A DNA stretch of 64,000 bases from Tepidiforma thermophila (GTDB taxonomy: Bacteria; Chloroflexota; Dehalococcoidia; Tepidiformales; Tepidiformaceae). The DNA lies in assembly GCF_002563855.1 (NCBI RefSeq), contig NZ_PDJQ01000001.1, positions 1,116,001 through 1,180,000 of the forward strand. The letters are read 5' to 3'. The position numbers were made by a program, and so were the translations under genes. Under the pieces are notes generated by a model. The model did no database searches, was not told the origin of the DNA, and saw only the letters and a list, made by a program, of their open reading frames with translations. Positions 8,411 to 17,570 of the stretch are shown one piece after another; the stretch's first letter is position 1; every line of letters begins with the position of its first letter.

Positions 8411-10692
8411 CCCTGGCCCCTCCGTACCCGCAGCAGCGCATACACGCCCAGCGCCGCTGTCCCCAGCACCACAATCTCCCCCAGGGTATCCAGCGCCCGG
8501 AAGTCCACGAGGATGACGTTCACCACATTCCGCCCGAACGCTTCGACGTAACTCGTCTCCCCGAAGTACCGCGAAATTGGCTCGCCCTCGCGGTGGCCAA
8601 GCGAAGCAAGCACCAGCACGCTCATCGTGACGCCAACCGCCAGCGCAATCGCCCCGTCCCGCAGCCGCCGCGGCAGCGGTCCGCGCTCGACCAGCTTCGG
8701 CAGCCGGTAGAACACGAGCACGAACAGCATCACCGACAGGGTCTCCATCACGATCTGCGTCAAGGCCAGGTCCGGCCCGCCGAAGAGCGCATAGACGATC
8801 GCCACCCCGAATCCGACCGCCCCCAGCGCCGTCACCGCCGCCAGCCGCGACATATGCACAATCGCCGCCGTCGCACCCGCAATCACCGTTGCCGCTGCCA
8901 CCGCCTCATAGAACGCCGGCTCGGTCCACTTCCGCTCCAGCGGTCCCCCCCACCGCACCAGAGCCGCCGCCACCAGCGCCACCGACGCCAGCAGCACCGC
9001 CCCGATGTAGCCCCGCAGATACCCCCGCTGCATCCAGACTGTATGGAACCGCGCGGCCCGCTGCATCCCGTAGTACAGCCAGTCGTACACCTTCGGCCCC
9101 GAGGGGAACCACGGCGCGCCCAGGAGCGGCGCCGTCGGCCCCGTCAGCCGCCGCGCAGCGAGCCCCGCCCCGACGCCCGTCGCCACCGATACCGCGCTCA
9201 GCCCAAGGGCGGTGTTGAACCCGTGCCACAGCTTTAGCGAAACCTTGACCGGCTCCCCGGCCGCCGCCGCTGCGGCCGGCGCGATCAGCCGCCCTTCGAT
9301 GGCGCCCGGCGCCAGCGCCAGCCCAATCGACAGCGCGCCGAGCACCAGCGGCCCCGCGAGCAGCCCCGCGCTCCCCTCGTGCGGCGCGTGCGGCGCCCGT
9401 TCCGCCCCGAAGAACGGCCGCAGCACCACCACCCCCGCAGCCGTGAACAGCGCCCCCGAAAACACCAGCGCAGCCACCGCCCAAATCCCCGCCGCGCCCC
9501 CCTCCTCCAGCCCGGCCTCCAGTGCCGCCTCCTTCCCGATGAACGAGAGCACCGGCCCGAACCCCGCCAGGCCGACCACCCCGGCCGCCGAGGCCGCGAA
9601 GGTCCACGGCATCGCCCGCCGCAGCCCGCCCAGCGCACCGACCATCCGCGTCCCCGTGCCGTGGTCGATCGTCCCGGCCGCCATGAACAGCGCACCCTTG
9701 TACAGCGCGTGCCCCAGCAGGAACACCATCGCCGCCTTGAGCGCCAGCTCCGTCCCTAGCCCGATGAGCATCGTCAGCAGGCCGAGAGCCCCCACCGTCG
9801 TATAGGCAAGGATCCGCTTCAGGTCCTCCTCGTGCAGCGCGACGAACGCCCCCACGGCCAGCGTCACCGCCCCCGCAGCCGTCACCGCCGGCCGCCAGCC
9901 GTCCACCTCTCCCAGCACCGGGTTCAGGCGCGCCAGCAGGTAGACCCCCGCCTTCACCATCGTCGCCGAGTGGAGGTAGGCGCTCACCGGCGTCGGCGCC
10001 GCCATCGCCCCCGGCAGCCAGAAGTGGAACGGCACCTGCGCCGACTTCGTAAACGCCCCTAGCAGCACCAGCACCATCGCCCCCGTCGCCAGCGAACTCG
10101 CCGCCACCGCCTCCGGCTGCATCTCCGAAATCCGGTACGTCCCCGCTGCCTGACCCAGCATTACCAGCCCCGCCAGCAACGCCAGCCCGCCCGCGCCCGT
10201 CACCAAAAGCGCCTGCACCGCTGCTTTCCGCGCCTTCAGCTTCTCCTGTTCGAACGAAATCAGGAGAAAGGACGTGATGCTCGTCAGCTCCCACGCCACG
10301 AACAGCGTCACCACATCGTCCGCGAACACCACCCCGAGCATCGCGCCCATGAAGGCGAGCAGCGTCGCCTCGAGCCGGCCCGCTCCCGCCTTGCCCGCCA
10401 TGTACGCCTCGGCGTACACCAGCACCAGCGCCCCGATGCCTGCGATCAGCAGTCCGAACAGCAGTGCCAGCCCGTCCGCCCGGAACGCCAGCGAAATCCC
10501 CAGCGCCGGCACCCACTCGATGCTCCAGGCAAGGGGATCACCGTCCCTCGCCCGCTCCAGCAGCGTCAGCAGGTAGACGAAGACGGCAGCCGGCACCAGC
10601 GCCAGCGCCGCACCCCGCCACCACCGCCCCGGCAGCGCTGCGGCAACGGGCACCGTCCCGAACACCCCGGCAAGCGCGAGTGCGAGGCCCAC
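8407..10692 (-). CDS. mnhA: Na+/H+ antiporter (Mrp) subunit A
   Basis: A 761-residue subunit. The first 480 residues are the NuoL-like antiporter module (VVTLFVAWELTSITSFLLI, then KSAQVPFHFWLPGAM, then HEEDLKRILAYTTVGALGL). The C-terminal 250 residues add the MnhA-specific and MbhD/MbhE-like helices, with FGGPDLALTQIVMETLSVML and VNVILVDFRALDTLGE. I chose the GTG at 10692 because GGGGGA lies just upstream and the first membrane helix begins at once, as in the family; an ATG 52 codons upstream would add an Arg/Ala-rich, non-membrane leader with no proper ribosome site. First gene of the operon. Confidence 0.93.
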   Translation of the reverse strand: MGLALALAGVFGTVPVAAALPGRWWRGAALALVPAAVFVYLLTLLERARDGDPLAWSIEWVPALGISLAFRADGLALLFGLLIAGIGALVLVYAEAYMAGKAGAGRLEATLLAFMGAMLGVVFADDVVTLFVAWELTSITSFLLISFEQEKLKARKAAVQALLVTGAGGLALLAGLVMLGQAAGTYRISEMQPEAVAASSLATGAMVLVLLGAFTKSAQVPFHFWLPGAMAAPTPVSAYLHSATMVKAGVYLLARLNPVLGEVDGWRPAVTAAGAVTLAVGAFVALHEEDLKRILAYTTVGALGLLTMLIGLGTELALKAAMVFLLGHALYKGALFMAAGTIDHGTGTRMVGALGGLRRAMPWTFAASAAGVVGLAGFGPVLSFIGKEAALEAGLEEGGAAGIWAVAALVFSGALFTAAGVVVLRPFFGAERAPHAPHEGSAGLLAGPLVLGALSIGLALAPGAIEGRLIAPAAAAAAGEPVKVSLKLWHGFNTALGLSAVSVATGVGAGLAARRLTGPTAPLLGAPWFPSGPKVYDWLYYGMQRAARFHTVWMQRGYLRGYIGAVLLASVALVAAALVRWGGPLERKWTEPAFYEAVAAATVIAGATAAIVHMSRLAAVTALGAVGFGVAIVYALFGGPDLALTQIVMETLSVMLFVLVFYRLPKLVERGPLPRRLRDGAIALAVGVTMSVLVLASLGHREGEPISRYFGETSYVEAFGRNVVNVILVDFRALDTLGEIVVLGTAALGVYALLRVRRGQG

Positions 10693-10892
10693 TGGCCATC
10701 CCCCGAAGCGAACTGAGCGGCCGGCGATTCCTCGCCGGCCGTCGAACGTCCTGCCAGCCGTCGCCCGGTGCCGGGGCGCGGATACGGGAGCGCGGCTCGC
10801 TCCGTCGGGCCTCGCGGAGGCGTCTCGGGCACCCGCCTCCGCTGCCATCCTTCCATTTCTACCTTATCTGAACGTCGAGGTTCGCTCCAAGA

Positions 10893-10918
10893 TCACGAAT
10901 GCCGCAAAATTCACGAAT
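10893..10918. promoter_or_regulatory. Direct repeat in the mnhA/MFS divergent intergenic region
   Basis: TCACGAAT occurs at 10893-10900 and 10911-10918, 18 bases apart start to start, in the AT-richest part of the 270-base region between mnhA and the divergent MFS gene. The spacing and position suit a tandem operator serving either promoter. I could not define -35 and -10 boxes here with confidence. Confidence 0.3.
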
Positions 10919-10962
10919 CACGTTCACCCGCTCCCGCCCCTACTACCGCTCCGAGGCACGCC

Positions 10963-12372
10963 GTGGCAGCGAGCTCACCCGTCACCACGCCCCCCGCAGA
11001 CCCGCCGATGGGCGCCCGCCCTCGCCTGCGCGACTTCGGCCTCGCCCCGCTCATCGTCCTCTTCGTCCTCAATGCCGTCGATGAGCTCGACCGCGCCGTC
11101 CTCGCCGTCGCCATGGAGGACATCCGTCGCGACTTCGCCCTCGCCGACTGGGCCGTCGGCCTCCTCCCCCTCGCCGTCGTCTTCATCACCGGCGTCATCT
11201 CCCTCCCCGCCGGCAACTGGGCCGACCGCTGGCGCCGCGTCAGCATCCTCTCCGGCGGCGCCATCGTCTGGGGCGGCGCCGGCCTCCTCGCCTCTGTCTC
11301 CCAGAACTTCGTCCAGCTCTTCCTGACCCGCGCCCTCCTCGGTTTCGGCCAGGGCACCATCGTCCCCACCCACGCCAGCCTCCTCTCCGACTACTACCCC
11401 GTCAGCGTCCGCGGCCGCGCCCTCGGCTACCACCGCTCGGCTAACCCCCTGGGCCAGGTGCTCGGGGCGATCCTCGGCGGCGCCATCGTCGCAGCCCTCG
11501 GCTGGCGCTGGGGCTTCGCTGCCGCCGCCGTTCCCGGCCTCCTCCTCGGCATCTACGCCCTCCGCCTCCGCGAACCCCGCCGCGGCGAGGCCGACCTCCT
11601 GGTCGCCGCCAAACAGGATCCCCTCTTCGCCGCCTTCCTCCAGGACCCTCCCGATAAGCTCGGCTTCCGCCAGAGCCTCGGCACCATCTTCCGCATCCGC
11701 TCCCTCCGCCTCCTCATCTTCACCAACGCCGCCTTCGGCTTCTCCCTCTTCGGTGTCGTCTTCTGGATCCCCGCCCTCTTCGAGCGCGAATTCGGCTTCT
11801 CCACCACCGCCGCCGGCGGCGCCCTCGCCGCCCTCGCCCTCGCAGCCTTCGTCGGCACCTGGTACGGCGGCCCCTTCGCCGACCGGAACGTCGCCCGCGG
11901 CTTCCGCTACCTCGGCCGCATCGGCGTCGTCGCCACCATCGTCCTCACCCTCACCTGGACTGTCGCCTTCCTTATGCCGAACGCGGCGCTCTGTCTCCTC
12001 TTCCTCGCCCTTGGCGCCTTCATCGCCTCTCTCGGCACCCCCGGCCTGATCTCCATCGTGGCCGCAGTCTCCCCGCCGCGCATCCGCTCACAGGCCTTCT
12101 CGGCCTTCGGCCTCGCCCTCGCTGTCTTTGGTGCGGCCGCCGCACCGCTCATCGTCGGTCTCATCTCCGAACTGCTCCAGTCCTCTGCCGGCATGGCCGA
12201 AGGCGAGGCCCTCCGCTGGGCCATGCTCTCCGCCACCACCGTCGTCATGGCCTTCGGCACCTGGCTCGCCTACCAGGCCAGCCGCACCTGCGCCGAAGAC
12301 GCCCAGCGCACCATGGCCGCCTTCCTCGCCGATTACCAGCGCCGCGCCGCTGAGGCCGCCGGCGGCCGCTAG
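10963..12372 (+). CDS. MFS transporter
   Basis: A 469-residue major facilitator with 12 predicted membrane helices. The loop between helices 2 and 3 reads GNWADRWRR, a variant of the MFS A motif, and the first helix carries NAVDELDRAVLAVAM, as in spinster-like and other organic-anion MFS members. An approximately 60-residue cytoplasmic loop separates the halves. I chose the GTG at 10963 because GAGG sits six bases upstream; the ATG 18 codons later lacks a ribosome site. The substrate is unknown. Its stop codon directly abuts the stop of the convergent alanine dehydrogenase gene with no base between. Confidence 0.88.
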   Translation: MAASSPVTTPPADPPMGARPRLRDFGLAPLIVLFVLNAVDELDRAVLAVAMEDIRRDFALADWAVGLLPLAVVFITGVISLPAGNWADRWRRVSILSGGAIVWGGAGLLASVSQNFVQLFLTRALLGFGQGTIVPTHASLLSDYYPVSVRGRALGYHRSANPLGQVLGAILGGAIVAALGWRWGFAAAAVPGLLLGIYALRLREPRRGEADLLVAAKQDPLFAAFLQDPPDKLGFRQSLGTIFRIRSLRLLIFTNAAFGFSLFGVVFWIPALFEREFGFSTTAAGGALAALALAAFVGTWYGGPFADRNVARGFRYLGRIGVVATIVLTLTWTVAFLMPNAALCLLFLALGAFIASLGTPGLISIVAAVSPPRIRSQAFSAFGLALAVFGAAAAPLIVGLISELLQSSAGMAEGEALRWAMLSATTVVMAFGTWLAYQASRTCAEDAQRTMAAFLADYQRRAAEAAGGR

Positions 12373-13491
12373 CTACCGCTCCCCGAGGAACGGATTCGGC
12401 ACCGCCTCCATCCCAAAGTCCTCTGCCACCGGCCCCGCGATCAGCGCCCCCCGGTAGGTGCTCAGCGCCTCCGCCAGCGCTCGGTCCCGCGCAAGCGCAC
12501 CCTCCACGCCGTAGTTCGCCAGCGCCTCCACGTACGGCAGCGTCGCGCTCGTCAGCGCCTGCGTGCTCGTCTGCGGCACCGCCCCCGGCATGTTCGTCAC
12601 GCAGTAGTGCACCACCCCCTCCTCCACGTAGGTCGGCGCACTGTGCGAGGTCGGCCGGCTCGTCTCCGAGGCCCCGCCCTGGTCGATCGACACGTCCACC
12701 AGCACGGCGCCCTCCCCCATCGACCGCACCATCGGCCGCGTCACCACCTTCGGCGCCGCGTGTCCCGGCACCAGCACCGCGAGGATCGCCAGGTCGGCCC
12801 CGGCCAGCTCCTCCGCCACCGCCTGCGGCGATGACACCCGCGTCCCAATCCGCCCGCCGAAGTTCTCCTGCAGGTACGCCAGCCGCGAGAGGTCGCGCGA
12901 CATCACCATCACCCGCGCATCGAGCCCCATCATCACCCGCGCCGCCGCCGTCGCCACCTGCCCCGACCCCACGATCACCACCCGCCCCGGCGGCACCCCC
13001 GCGACGCCGCCCAGCAGCTTGCCCCGGCCGGGGCCGGGGTGCTTCAGCAGGTGCGCCCCGATCTCCGCCGCCATCCGCCCCGCCACCTGCGACATCGGTG
13101 CCAGCAGCGGCAGGCTCCCGTCCGCCTTCCGCACCAGCTCGTACGCAATCGCCGTCGCGCCCGATGCTGCCAGCCGCTCCGTCAGCGCCCGGTCCGCCGC
13201 CAGGTGCAGGTACGTGAAGAGCGTCAGCCCCGGCCGCAGGAAGCGATACTCCTCCGGCACCGGCTCTTTCACCTTCACAACCAGGTCGCACGTGCCCCAC
13301 ACCTCCTCCGCCGTCGGCACCACCCGCGCCCCCGAGGCGATGTACGCCGCGTCGCTGTGCCCCGAGCCCGCCCCGGCGCCGCTCTCGACCAGCACCTCCT
13401 GCCCCTGCAGCACCAGCGCATGCGCACCCTCCGGCGTCAGGCCCACCCGCAGCTCGCCGTCCTTCCGTTCGCGAACCGTTCCAACGCGCAT
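12373..13491 (-). CDS. ald: Alanine dehydrogenase
   Basis: A 372-residue NAD-dependent L-alanine dehydrogenase, the usual length (about 370), catalysing reversible oxidative deamination of alanine to pyruvate and ammonium. The N-terminal substrate domain keeps the Arg in LRVGLTP, the Lys in VVKVKEP and the His in LFTYLHLA; the central nucleotide-binding loop is [13 protein letters not shown]; the catalytic Asp is in [10 protein letters not shown]. SxPTxHxxPTYxxxGVxHYCV-like residues near 295-315 also match. The start has GGAGGTGA seven bases upstream, the strongest ribosome site in the window. Confidence 0.95.
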   Translation of the reverse strand: MRVGTVRERKDGELRVGLTPEGAHALVLQGQEVLVESGAGAGSGHSDAAYIASGARVVPTAEEVWGTCDLVVKVKEPVPEEYRFLRPGLTLFTYLHLAADRALTERLAASGATAIAYELVRKADGSLPLLAPMSQVAGRMAAEIGAHLLKHPGPGRGKLLGGVAGVPPGRVVIVGSGQVATAAARVMMGLDARVMVMSRDLSRLAYLQENFGGRIGTRVSSPQAVAEELAGADLAILAVLVPGHAAPKVVTRPMVRSMGEGAVLVDVSIDQGGASETSRPTSHSAPTYVEEGVVHYCVTNMPGAVPQTSTQALTSATLPYVEALANYGVEGALARDRALAEALSTYRGALIAGPVAEDFGMEAVPNPFLGER

Positions 13492-13634
13492 CCGGTCACC
13501 TCCAGCGCCCATATCCTGCCACGTCACGTACCCGTCACGCCGAATTCAGGGTTTCCCCAACCCCCTTGCTACTCCGCAGACCGGCCGTCCGTGCCGATGC
13601 CCATGGCGAACCCCCTTGGCGCCGGAGGCATCCC

Positions 13635-15092
13635 GTGCACGCCCCTCACCGTCTCCGCTCGCATACCGCATGGCGGGCCATCGTCGGCCTGCTCGCCCTC
13701 GCAGCCTGCGCCTGGGGCATGGCCCTCGCGGTCGTCCTCGGCTCCACTGGCGCCGTCGCCGAATCCGCCCCCCGCTTCCGGGATGTCGAAACCGTCTTCC
13801 TCGTGCCCCACAACGGCGACTGGTACATCGTCAAAATCGCCTTCTTCATGTACGACGACGGCTCAGGCAACTTCGCCGAAGCCGCCGATGCCGCCCGCCG
13901 CGAGATGGTCGCCCGCTTCCCCGGCGCCTACGAAGTTCCTCCCGGCTCCGCCTCCGCTGCCTACGTGACGTCCGGTTTCAAATGGATGTCCGGCACCGCC
14001 TCCTGGGCCTACAACGGCGAAGGCGCCCACGCCGGCGTCGCCGCCCAGGCCCAGTCCGTCATGCAGGCCGCCGCCGCCACCTGGTCCAACGCCGGCGCAA
14101 ACTTCGCCTTCACCGGCGGCGGAACCACCACCGCCGGCACCGGCGCCTGCGGCGGCTCCGGCGGCGGCCTCGATGGCCAGAACACCGTCGGCTGGGCCCC
14201 CCAGAGCGGCTCCGTCCTCGCCGTCGCCTGCTCCTGGTACTCCAGCACCGGCAGCCCCTACCGCGCCGCCATCGAATTCGACATGCAGTTCGACCCCGAA
14301 TGGAACTGGACCACCGGCATCCCCGCCACCGTCGACCTTGAAAGCGTCGCCCTCCACGAATTCGGCCACGCCCTCGGCCTCAACCACTCCTCCGATTACT
14401 CCGCCGTCATGTACGCCAGCTACCCCTCTGGCGCCATCAAGCGCACCCTCACCCAGGACGACCGCGACGGCCTCTACGCCATCTACGGCCAGCAGGGCGG
14501 CGGCTCCACCCCCACGCCCACCCCCACGTCGACGCCTTCGCCGACCCCGACCGCGACCCCGTCGGCCAGCCCGTCGCCCTCACCGTCGCCGAGCCCCACG
14601 CCGACGGGTACCCCGTCCGCGACCGCCACGCCAACCCGGACCCCGACGAACACCCCAACGCCGACCCGAACCCCAACACCCACCCCAACGCTCCCCGGCG
14701 GCGGCTTCACCCCGACCCCCACGCCCACCATGCCGCCGACCGCAACACCGACTCCGCCGTCCTGGCCGACCGCCACCCCGACCCGTACGCCCACCGCCAC
14801 GCCCACCCGCACCCCGCCGGGTCCGCCTGCCTCGCCCACCGGGCGGCCCTCGCTCCCCGTCCGGCCCGGCGCCAACCTCTTCACCTGGCCAGGCAACGAT
14901 GCACCGCCCGCCGTCGCCCTCGCTGGCCTCCCCGCCATCCGCGCCGTCTACGAGTACGACCCCTTCACCGGCCAGTGGAAGCGCTACGTCGCCGGCGCAC
15001 CAGACTACCTGAACACCATCCCCCTCCTCCAGAAGGGCCGCGTCTACTGGTTCCTCGCCACCGCGCCGGCCACCATCACCGTCGAACCGTAG
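13635..15092 (+). CDS. Secreted matrixin-like zinc metalloprotease with Thr/Pro-rich linker
   Basis: A 485-residue exported protein. GTG start behind GGAGG; an Arg-rich signal peptide with a hydrophobic core at about residues 13-32. The metzincin zinc site [11 protein letters not shown] spans residues 241-251 (His241, His245 and His251 as ligands, Glu242 as base), followed by a Met-turn (SAVMYASYP). After about residue 290 comes a roughly 110-residue linker of Thr-Pro, Ser-Pro and Ala-Thr-Pro repeats, then a C-terminal module of about 75 residues (from [10 protein letters not shown]) also present in the next gene. The linker suggests display away from the membrane and probable O-glycosylation. 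The target is unknown. Confidence 0.85.
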   Translation: MHAPHRLRSHTAWRAIVGLLALAACAWGMALAVVLGSTGAVAESAPRFRDVETVFLVPHNGDWYIVKIAFFMYDDGSGNFAEAADAARREMVARFPGAYEVPPGSASAAYVTSGFKWMSGTASWAYNGEGAHAGVAAQAQSVMQAAAATWSNAGANFAFTGGGTTTAGTGACGGSGGGLDGQNTVGWAPQSGSVLAVACSWYSSTGSPYRAAIEFDMQFDPEWNWTTGIPATVDLESVALHEFGHALGLNHSSDYSAVMYASYPSGAIKRTLTQDDRDGLYAIYGQQGGGSTPTPTPTSTPSPTPTATPSASPSPSPSPSPTPTGTPSATATPTRTPTNTPTPTRTPTPTPTLPGGGFTPTPTPTMPPTATPTPPSWPTATPTRTPTATPTRTPPGPPASPTGRPSLPVRPGANLFTWPGNDAPPAVALAGLPAIRAVYEYDPFTGQWKRYVAGAPDYLNTIPLLQKGRVYWFLATAPATITVEP

Positions 15093-15113
15093 CCGACCCC
15101 CGCGGAGCCTCGC

Positions 15114-16169
15114 GTGACCCGCCCCGCCCGCCTCGCACTGGCCGCGCTCGCCCTCGCCGCCCTCCTCCCGGCAGGCGGGCGCGGCCAGCCCGGCTCTGCA
15201 GGCGCCGAAACTCCGGCCGCCGTCTCCTGGACGCTCGTCGTCGAACGCCCCGGCGGCGCCCGCGCCCGGCTCGAATTCCTTGTCGCTGCCCGCACCCCCA
15301 CCGACGCCGAACGCGCCGTCGCGGCCGCCCTCCGCGCCCTCCCGGTCGCCCCCGTTCCTCCCGGGGCCTCCGCCGCCTGGCGCCCCTGGGGCTGGGCCTG
15401 GTCCGATGATGAGCTGCCCGTGCCCGTCGCCTACAACCCCGCCGGTGCGCCGCCCGTGGTCGGCCCCCAGGCCGTCATCGCCGGGCTCCAGGCCTGGTCC
15501 TCCGTCGAAGGCTCACGCTTCGCCTTCCGCTACGCCGGCATCACCGACCGCACCGCCTCCATCCTCGACGCCGGCCCCGACGGCGAAAACGTCATCTCCT
15601 GGGTCCACCTCCCCTGCCATCGCGGCTGCGTCCTCGGGCTCACCAGCAAGGAGGAGGTCCACGAAGTTGATATCCTCCTTAACAGCAACCCCAACGCCCT
15701 CACCGAACTCGGCCTCGATACCGTTCTCGACTGGCGCACCATCATCCTCCACGAACTCGGCCACATGGCCGGTCTCGACCACTCCTGCCCCGCCCCCTGG
15801 GGCCCCTGCACCCCGGACGAAGTCGCCGCCGTCATGTACTTCCAGTACACCGGCATCAACCGCGTCCTCGCCCCCGACGACCGCGCCGGCATCCGCGCCC
15901 TCTATCCGGCCCAACCGCCGCCCGTCGCCGCCCGCCGTCTCGCGCTCGAACCCGGCTGGAACCTCCTCGTCGCGCCGCCGGTCCCGCCCGCCGAGCTCGC
16001 CGCCCGCCTCCCCTGCCTGGCCGTGGCCTACGCCTTTGATGGCGCCGCCTGGCTCCGCTGGGCCCCGGAACTCCCCGCCCCGCTGCGCACCCTCGCCCGC
16101 TTCCCGCCCGAAGCCCCCGTTTGGCTCCTCGCCTCTGGCCCCTGCGCTGCTGAATTCCCTGCACCCTAG
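15114..16169 (+). CDS. Secreted matrixin-like zinc metalloprotease, second copy
   Basis: A 351-residue exported protein 21 bases after the first protease, probably co-transcribed. GTG start with GGAG seven bases upstream; signal peptide to about residue 30. The zinc site HELGHMAGLDH lies at residues 213-223, with Met-turn AAVMYFQYTG. Cysteine pairs in LPCHRGCVLG and CPAPWGPC suggest disulfides near the active site, absent in the first copy. It lacks the Thr/Pro linker but ends in the same kind of module (PGWNLLVAPP through VWLLA). Its last four bases overlap the stop of the convergent gene at a CTAG. Confidence 0.82.
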   Translation: MTRPARLALAALALAALLPAGGRGQPGSAGAETPAAVSWTLVVERPGGARARLEFLVAARTPTDAERAVAAALRALPVAPVPPGASAAWRPWGWAWSDDELPVPVAYNPAGAPPVVGPQAVIAGLQAWSSVEGSRFAFRYAGITDRTASILDAGPDGENVISWVHLPCHRGCVLGLTSKEEVHEVDILLNSNPNALTELGLDTVLDWRTIILHELGHMAGLDHSCPAPWGPCTPDEVAAVMYFQYTGINRVLAPDDRAGIRALYPAQPPPVAARRLALEPGWNLLVAPPVPPAELAARLPCLAVAYAFDGAAWLRWAPELPAPLRTLARFPPEAPVWLLASGPCAAEFPAP

Positions 16170-17434
16170 CGGTACCGCGATTCGTCCAGCACCAGGTACA
16201 TGAAGTCCCGCTCCTGCGTCCGCAGGAAACGGCCCGGCGCATCGGGCATCGCCTCCATGAACCGCTCCGGCTTCACCGAGCCGTCCGGCTGGGGGAAAAA
16301 GAGCGATGTCAGCACGTACGGGCTGTTGATGTCGAGCTGCATCGCGTACTCCGCCCCTGCCGCCCAGAGCGCCTTCGCCAGCGTCTCCGCGCTCAGCGAA
16401 TTCCCCGCCGCCACTAGCAGGTTCCCGTCCTTCGTCACCCCAATCGCCGACCGCCACGTAATGAACTCTGACGAGTTCACCTGGACGTACCCCCAGGTGT
16501 CGTTCCCCTCGGCCGTCCGCCTGCTCACCTCGCCCCGGTCGACCAGCAGCACCGCGTTCTGCCGGCACGCCTCCATCCGCTCCGGGTCCCACGCCAGGTC
16601 GCGCCCGTACTCGCCCATCACGAACGTCCCGTCCTTCTTCGTGCACACCGTGGCCAGCCCGTTCCGCAGCCGCTGGAACTCCTTCCCGTGCGCCACCATC
16701 CCAAAGTTCCCGTGGTCGCCCTTGAACCCCCCGTTCCACGCCGCCACCAGCCGCGGTACGTCCTCCGCCGGGATCGTCCCCGGTCCCTTCACCCCCCGGC
16801 TCCCGCCCGGGTCCACCGTCCCCGCCACCAGGTGCAGCCGCACCCGCCGCACATCTACGAGCAGCACGCCAACGAGCGCGTACGGCCGCGACGGGTCCGG
16901 CCGGAAGAACGTCTTCGCCATCAGCGGGTCCGAAGGCGTCGTCCGCGGCAGCCCCGCAGTCGACCAGGTCCCCTCGCCCGGCTCCGGGTTCGCCCGCAGC
17001 TGTCTCGTCTTCGGGAACGTCATCGGCACCGGCAAAAAGGCGTCCGGGTTCGCTCCCCGGTCGACCCCCCGCGTCCCGGCCCATACCACCACCGTCCGGG
17101 GCGGCGTCCGCGCCACATACGAAACCCGCACCTCCTCGGTCGCGAACGGGTTCGTCTCTGAACCGAGCAGCCGGTACCGCGCCTTCTGCACCCGGTCCTC
17201 AATGGCGAAAAACCAGCCCTCCACCCGCGCCGTCCGCTCGTCGCCGATCGTCGCCCGCAGTCCGTCCGCCACCTCCGGCGCAATCCGGTCCCTCTGCAGG
17301 TACGCCATGGCTCCCGCCCCGAGCGTCAGCAGCGCCAGCCCCGCAACCGCCCGCTTCCACGTCAGCCAGCGGCGCGGGGCCGCTTCCCCGGGCGCGGCGG
17401 CAGCCGCCTCCCCGGCAGCCTCCTCTGCCGCCAT
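16166..17434 (-). CDS. Phosphodiester glycosidase (NAGPA/DUF2233) family protein
   Basis: A 422-residue membrane-anchored protein: one helix at about residues 28-45, then an extracytoplasmic domain. AAWNGGFKGDHGNFGM, WRSAIGVTKDGNLLVAAG and the closing MQLDINSPYV match the phosphodiester-glycosidase fold of the human uncovering enzyme NAGPA and of bacterial exopolysaccharide-associated DUF2233 proteins. A role in hydrolysing phosphodiester-linked sugars of a cell-wall or capsular polymer is inferred from the family. I placed the start at the ATG with AGAAGG upstream; 25 codons further up, the reading frame uses CGT, CGA, GCT and CTT codons unlike local genes and is probably leader. Confidence 0.82.
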   Translation of the reverse strand: MAAEEAAGEAAAAAPGEAAPRRWLTWKRAVAGLALLTLGAGAMAYLQRDRIAPEVADGLRATIGDERTARVEGWFFAIEDRVQKARYRLLGSETNPFATEEVRVSYVARTPPRTVVVWAGTRGVDRGANPDAFLPVPMTFPKTRQLRANPEPGEGTWSTAGLPRTTPSDPLMAKTFFRPDPSRPYALVGVLLVDVRRVRLHLVAGTVDPGGSRGVKGPGTIPAEDVPRLVAAWNGGFKGDHGNFGMVAHGKEFQRLRNGLATVCTKKDGTFVMGEYGRDLAWDPERMEACRQNAVLLVDRGEVSRRTAEGNDTWGYVQVNSSEFITWRSAIGVTKDGNLLVAAGNSLSAETLAKALWAAGAEYAMQLDINSPYVLTSLFFPQPDGSVKPERFMEAMPDAPGRFLRTQERDFMYLVLDESRYR

Positions 17435-17558
17435 TGCGCCGTCGCCTTCTGCCCGCCGCCGAAATGGAATGCCCCCGAGCACGGCCGCAAGTCGAGCACG
17501 CGTATGCATCGCTGCAATCGACAACGCTCCGGGCCACCCAAAGGTTCCCCCGCCGCTC

Positions 17559-17564
17559 TACACT
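17559..17564 (+). promoter_or_regulatory. -10 box TACACT, leaderless start of the DUF1786 gene
   Basis: TACACT ends six bases before the ATG at 17571. No Shine-Dalgarno sequence is present and no -35 box is obvious, so transcription would begin at or next to the start codon. Confidence 0.6.
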
Positions 17565-17570
17565 CTCCGT

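Noticed and set aside
10693-10848. 52-codon N-terminal extension of mnhA
   Set aside because: The extension is Arg/Ala-rich, has no proper ribosome site, and the family starts directly at the first membrane helix, which the GTG at 10692 provides.
14500-14830. CCGACC/CACCCC microsatellite-like tract
   Set aside because: It is in frame and encodes the Thr/Pro-rich linker of the first metalloprotease; the same kind of linker occurs in the exosortase substrate.
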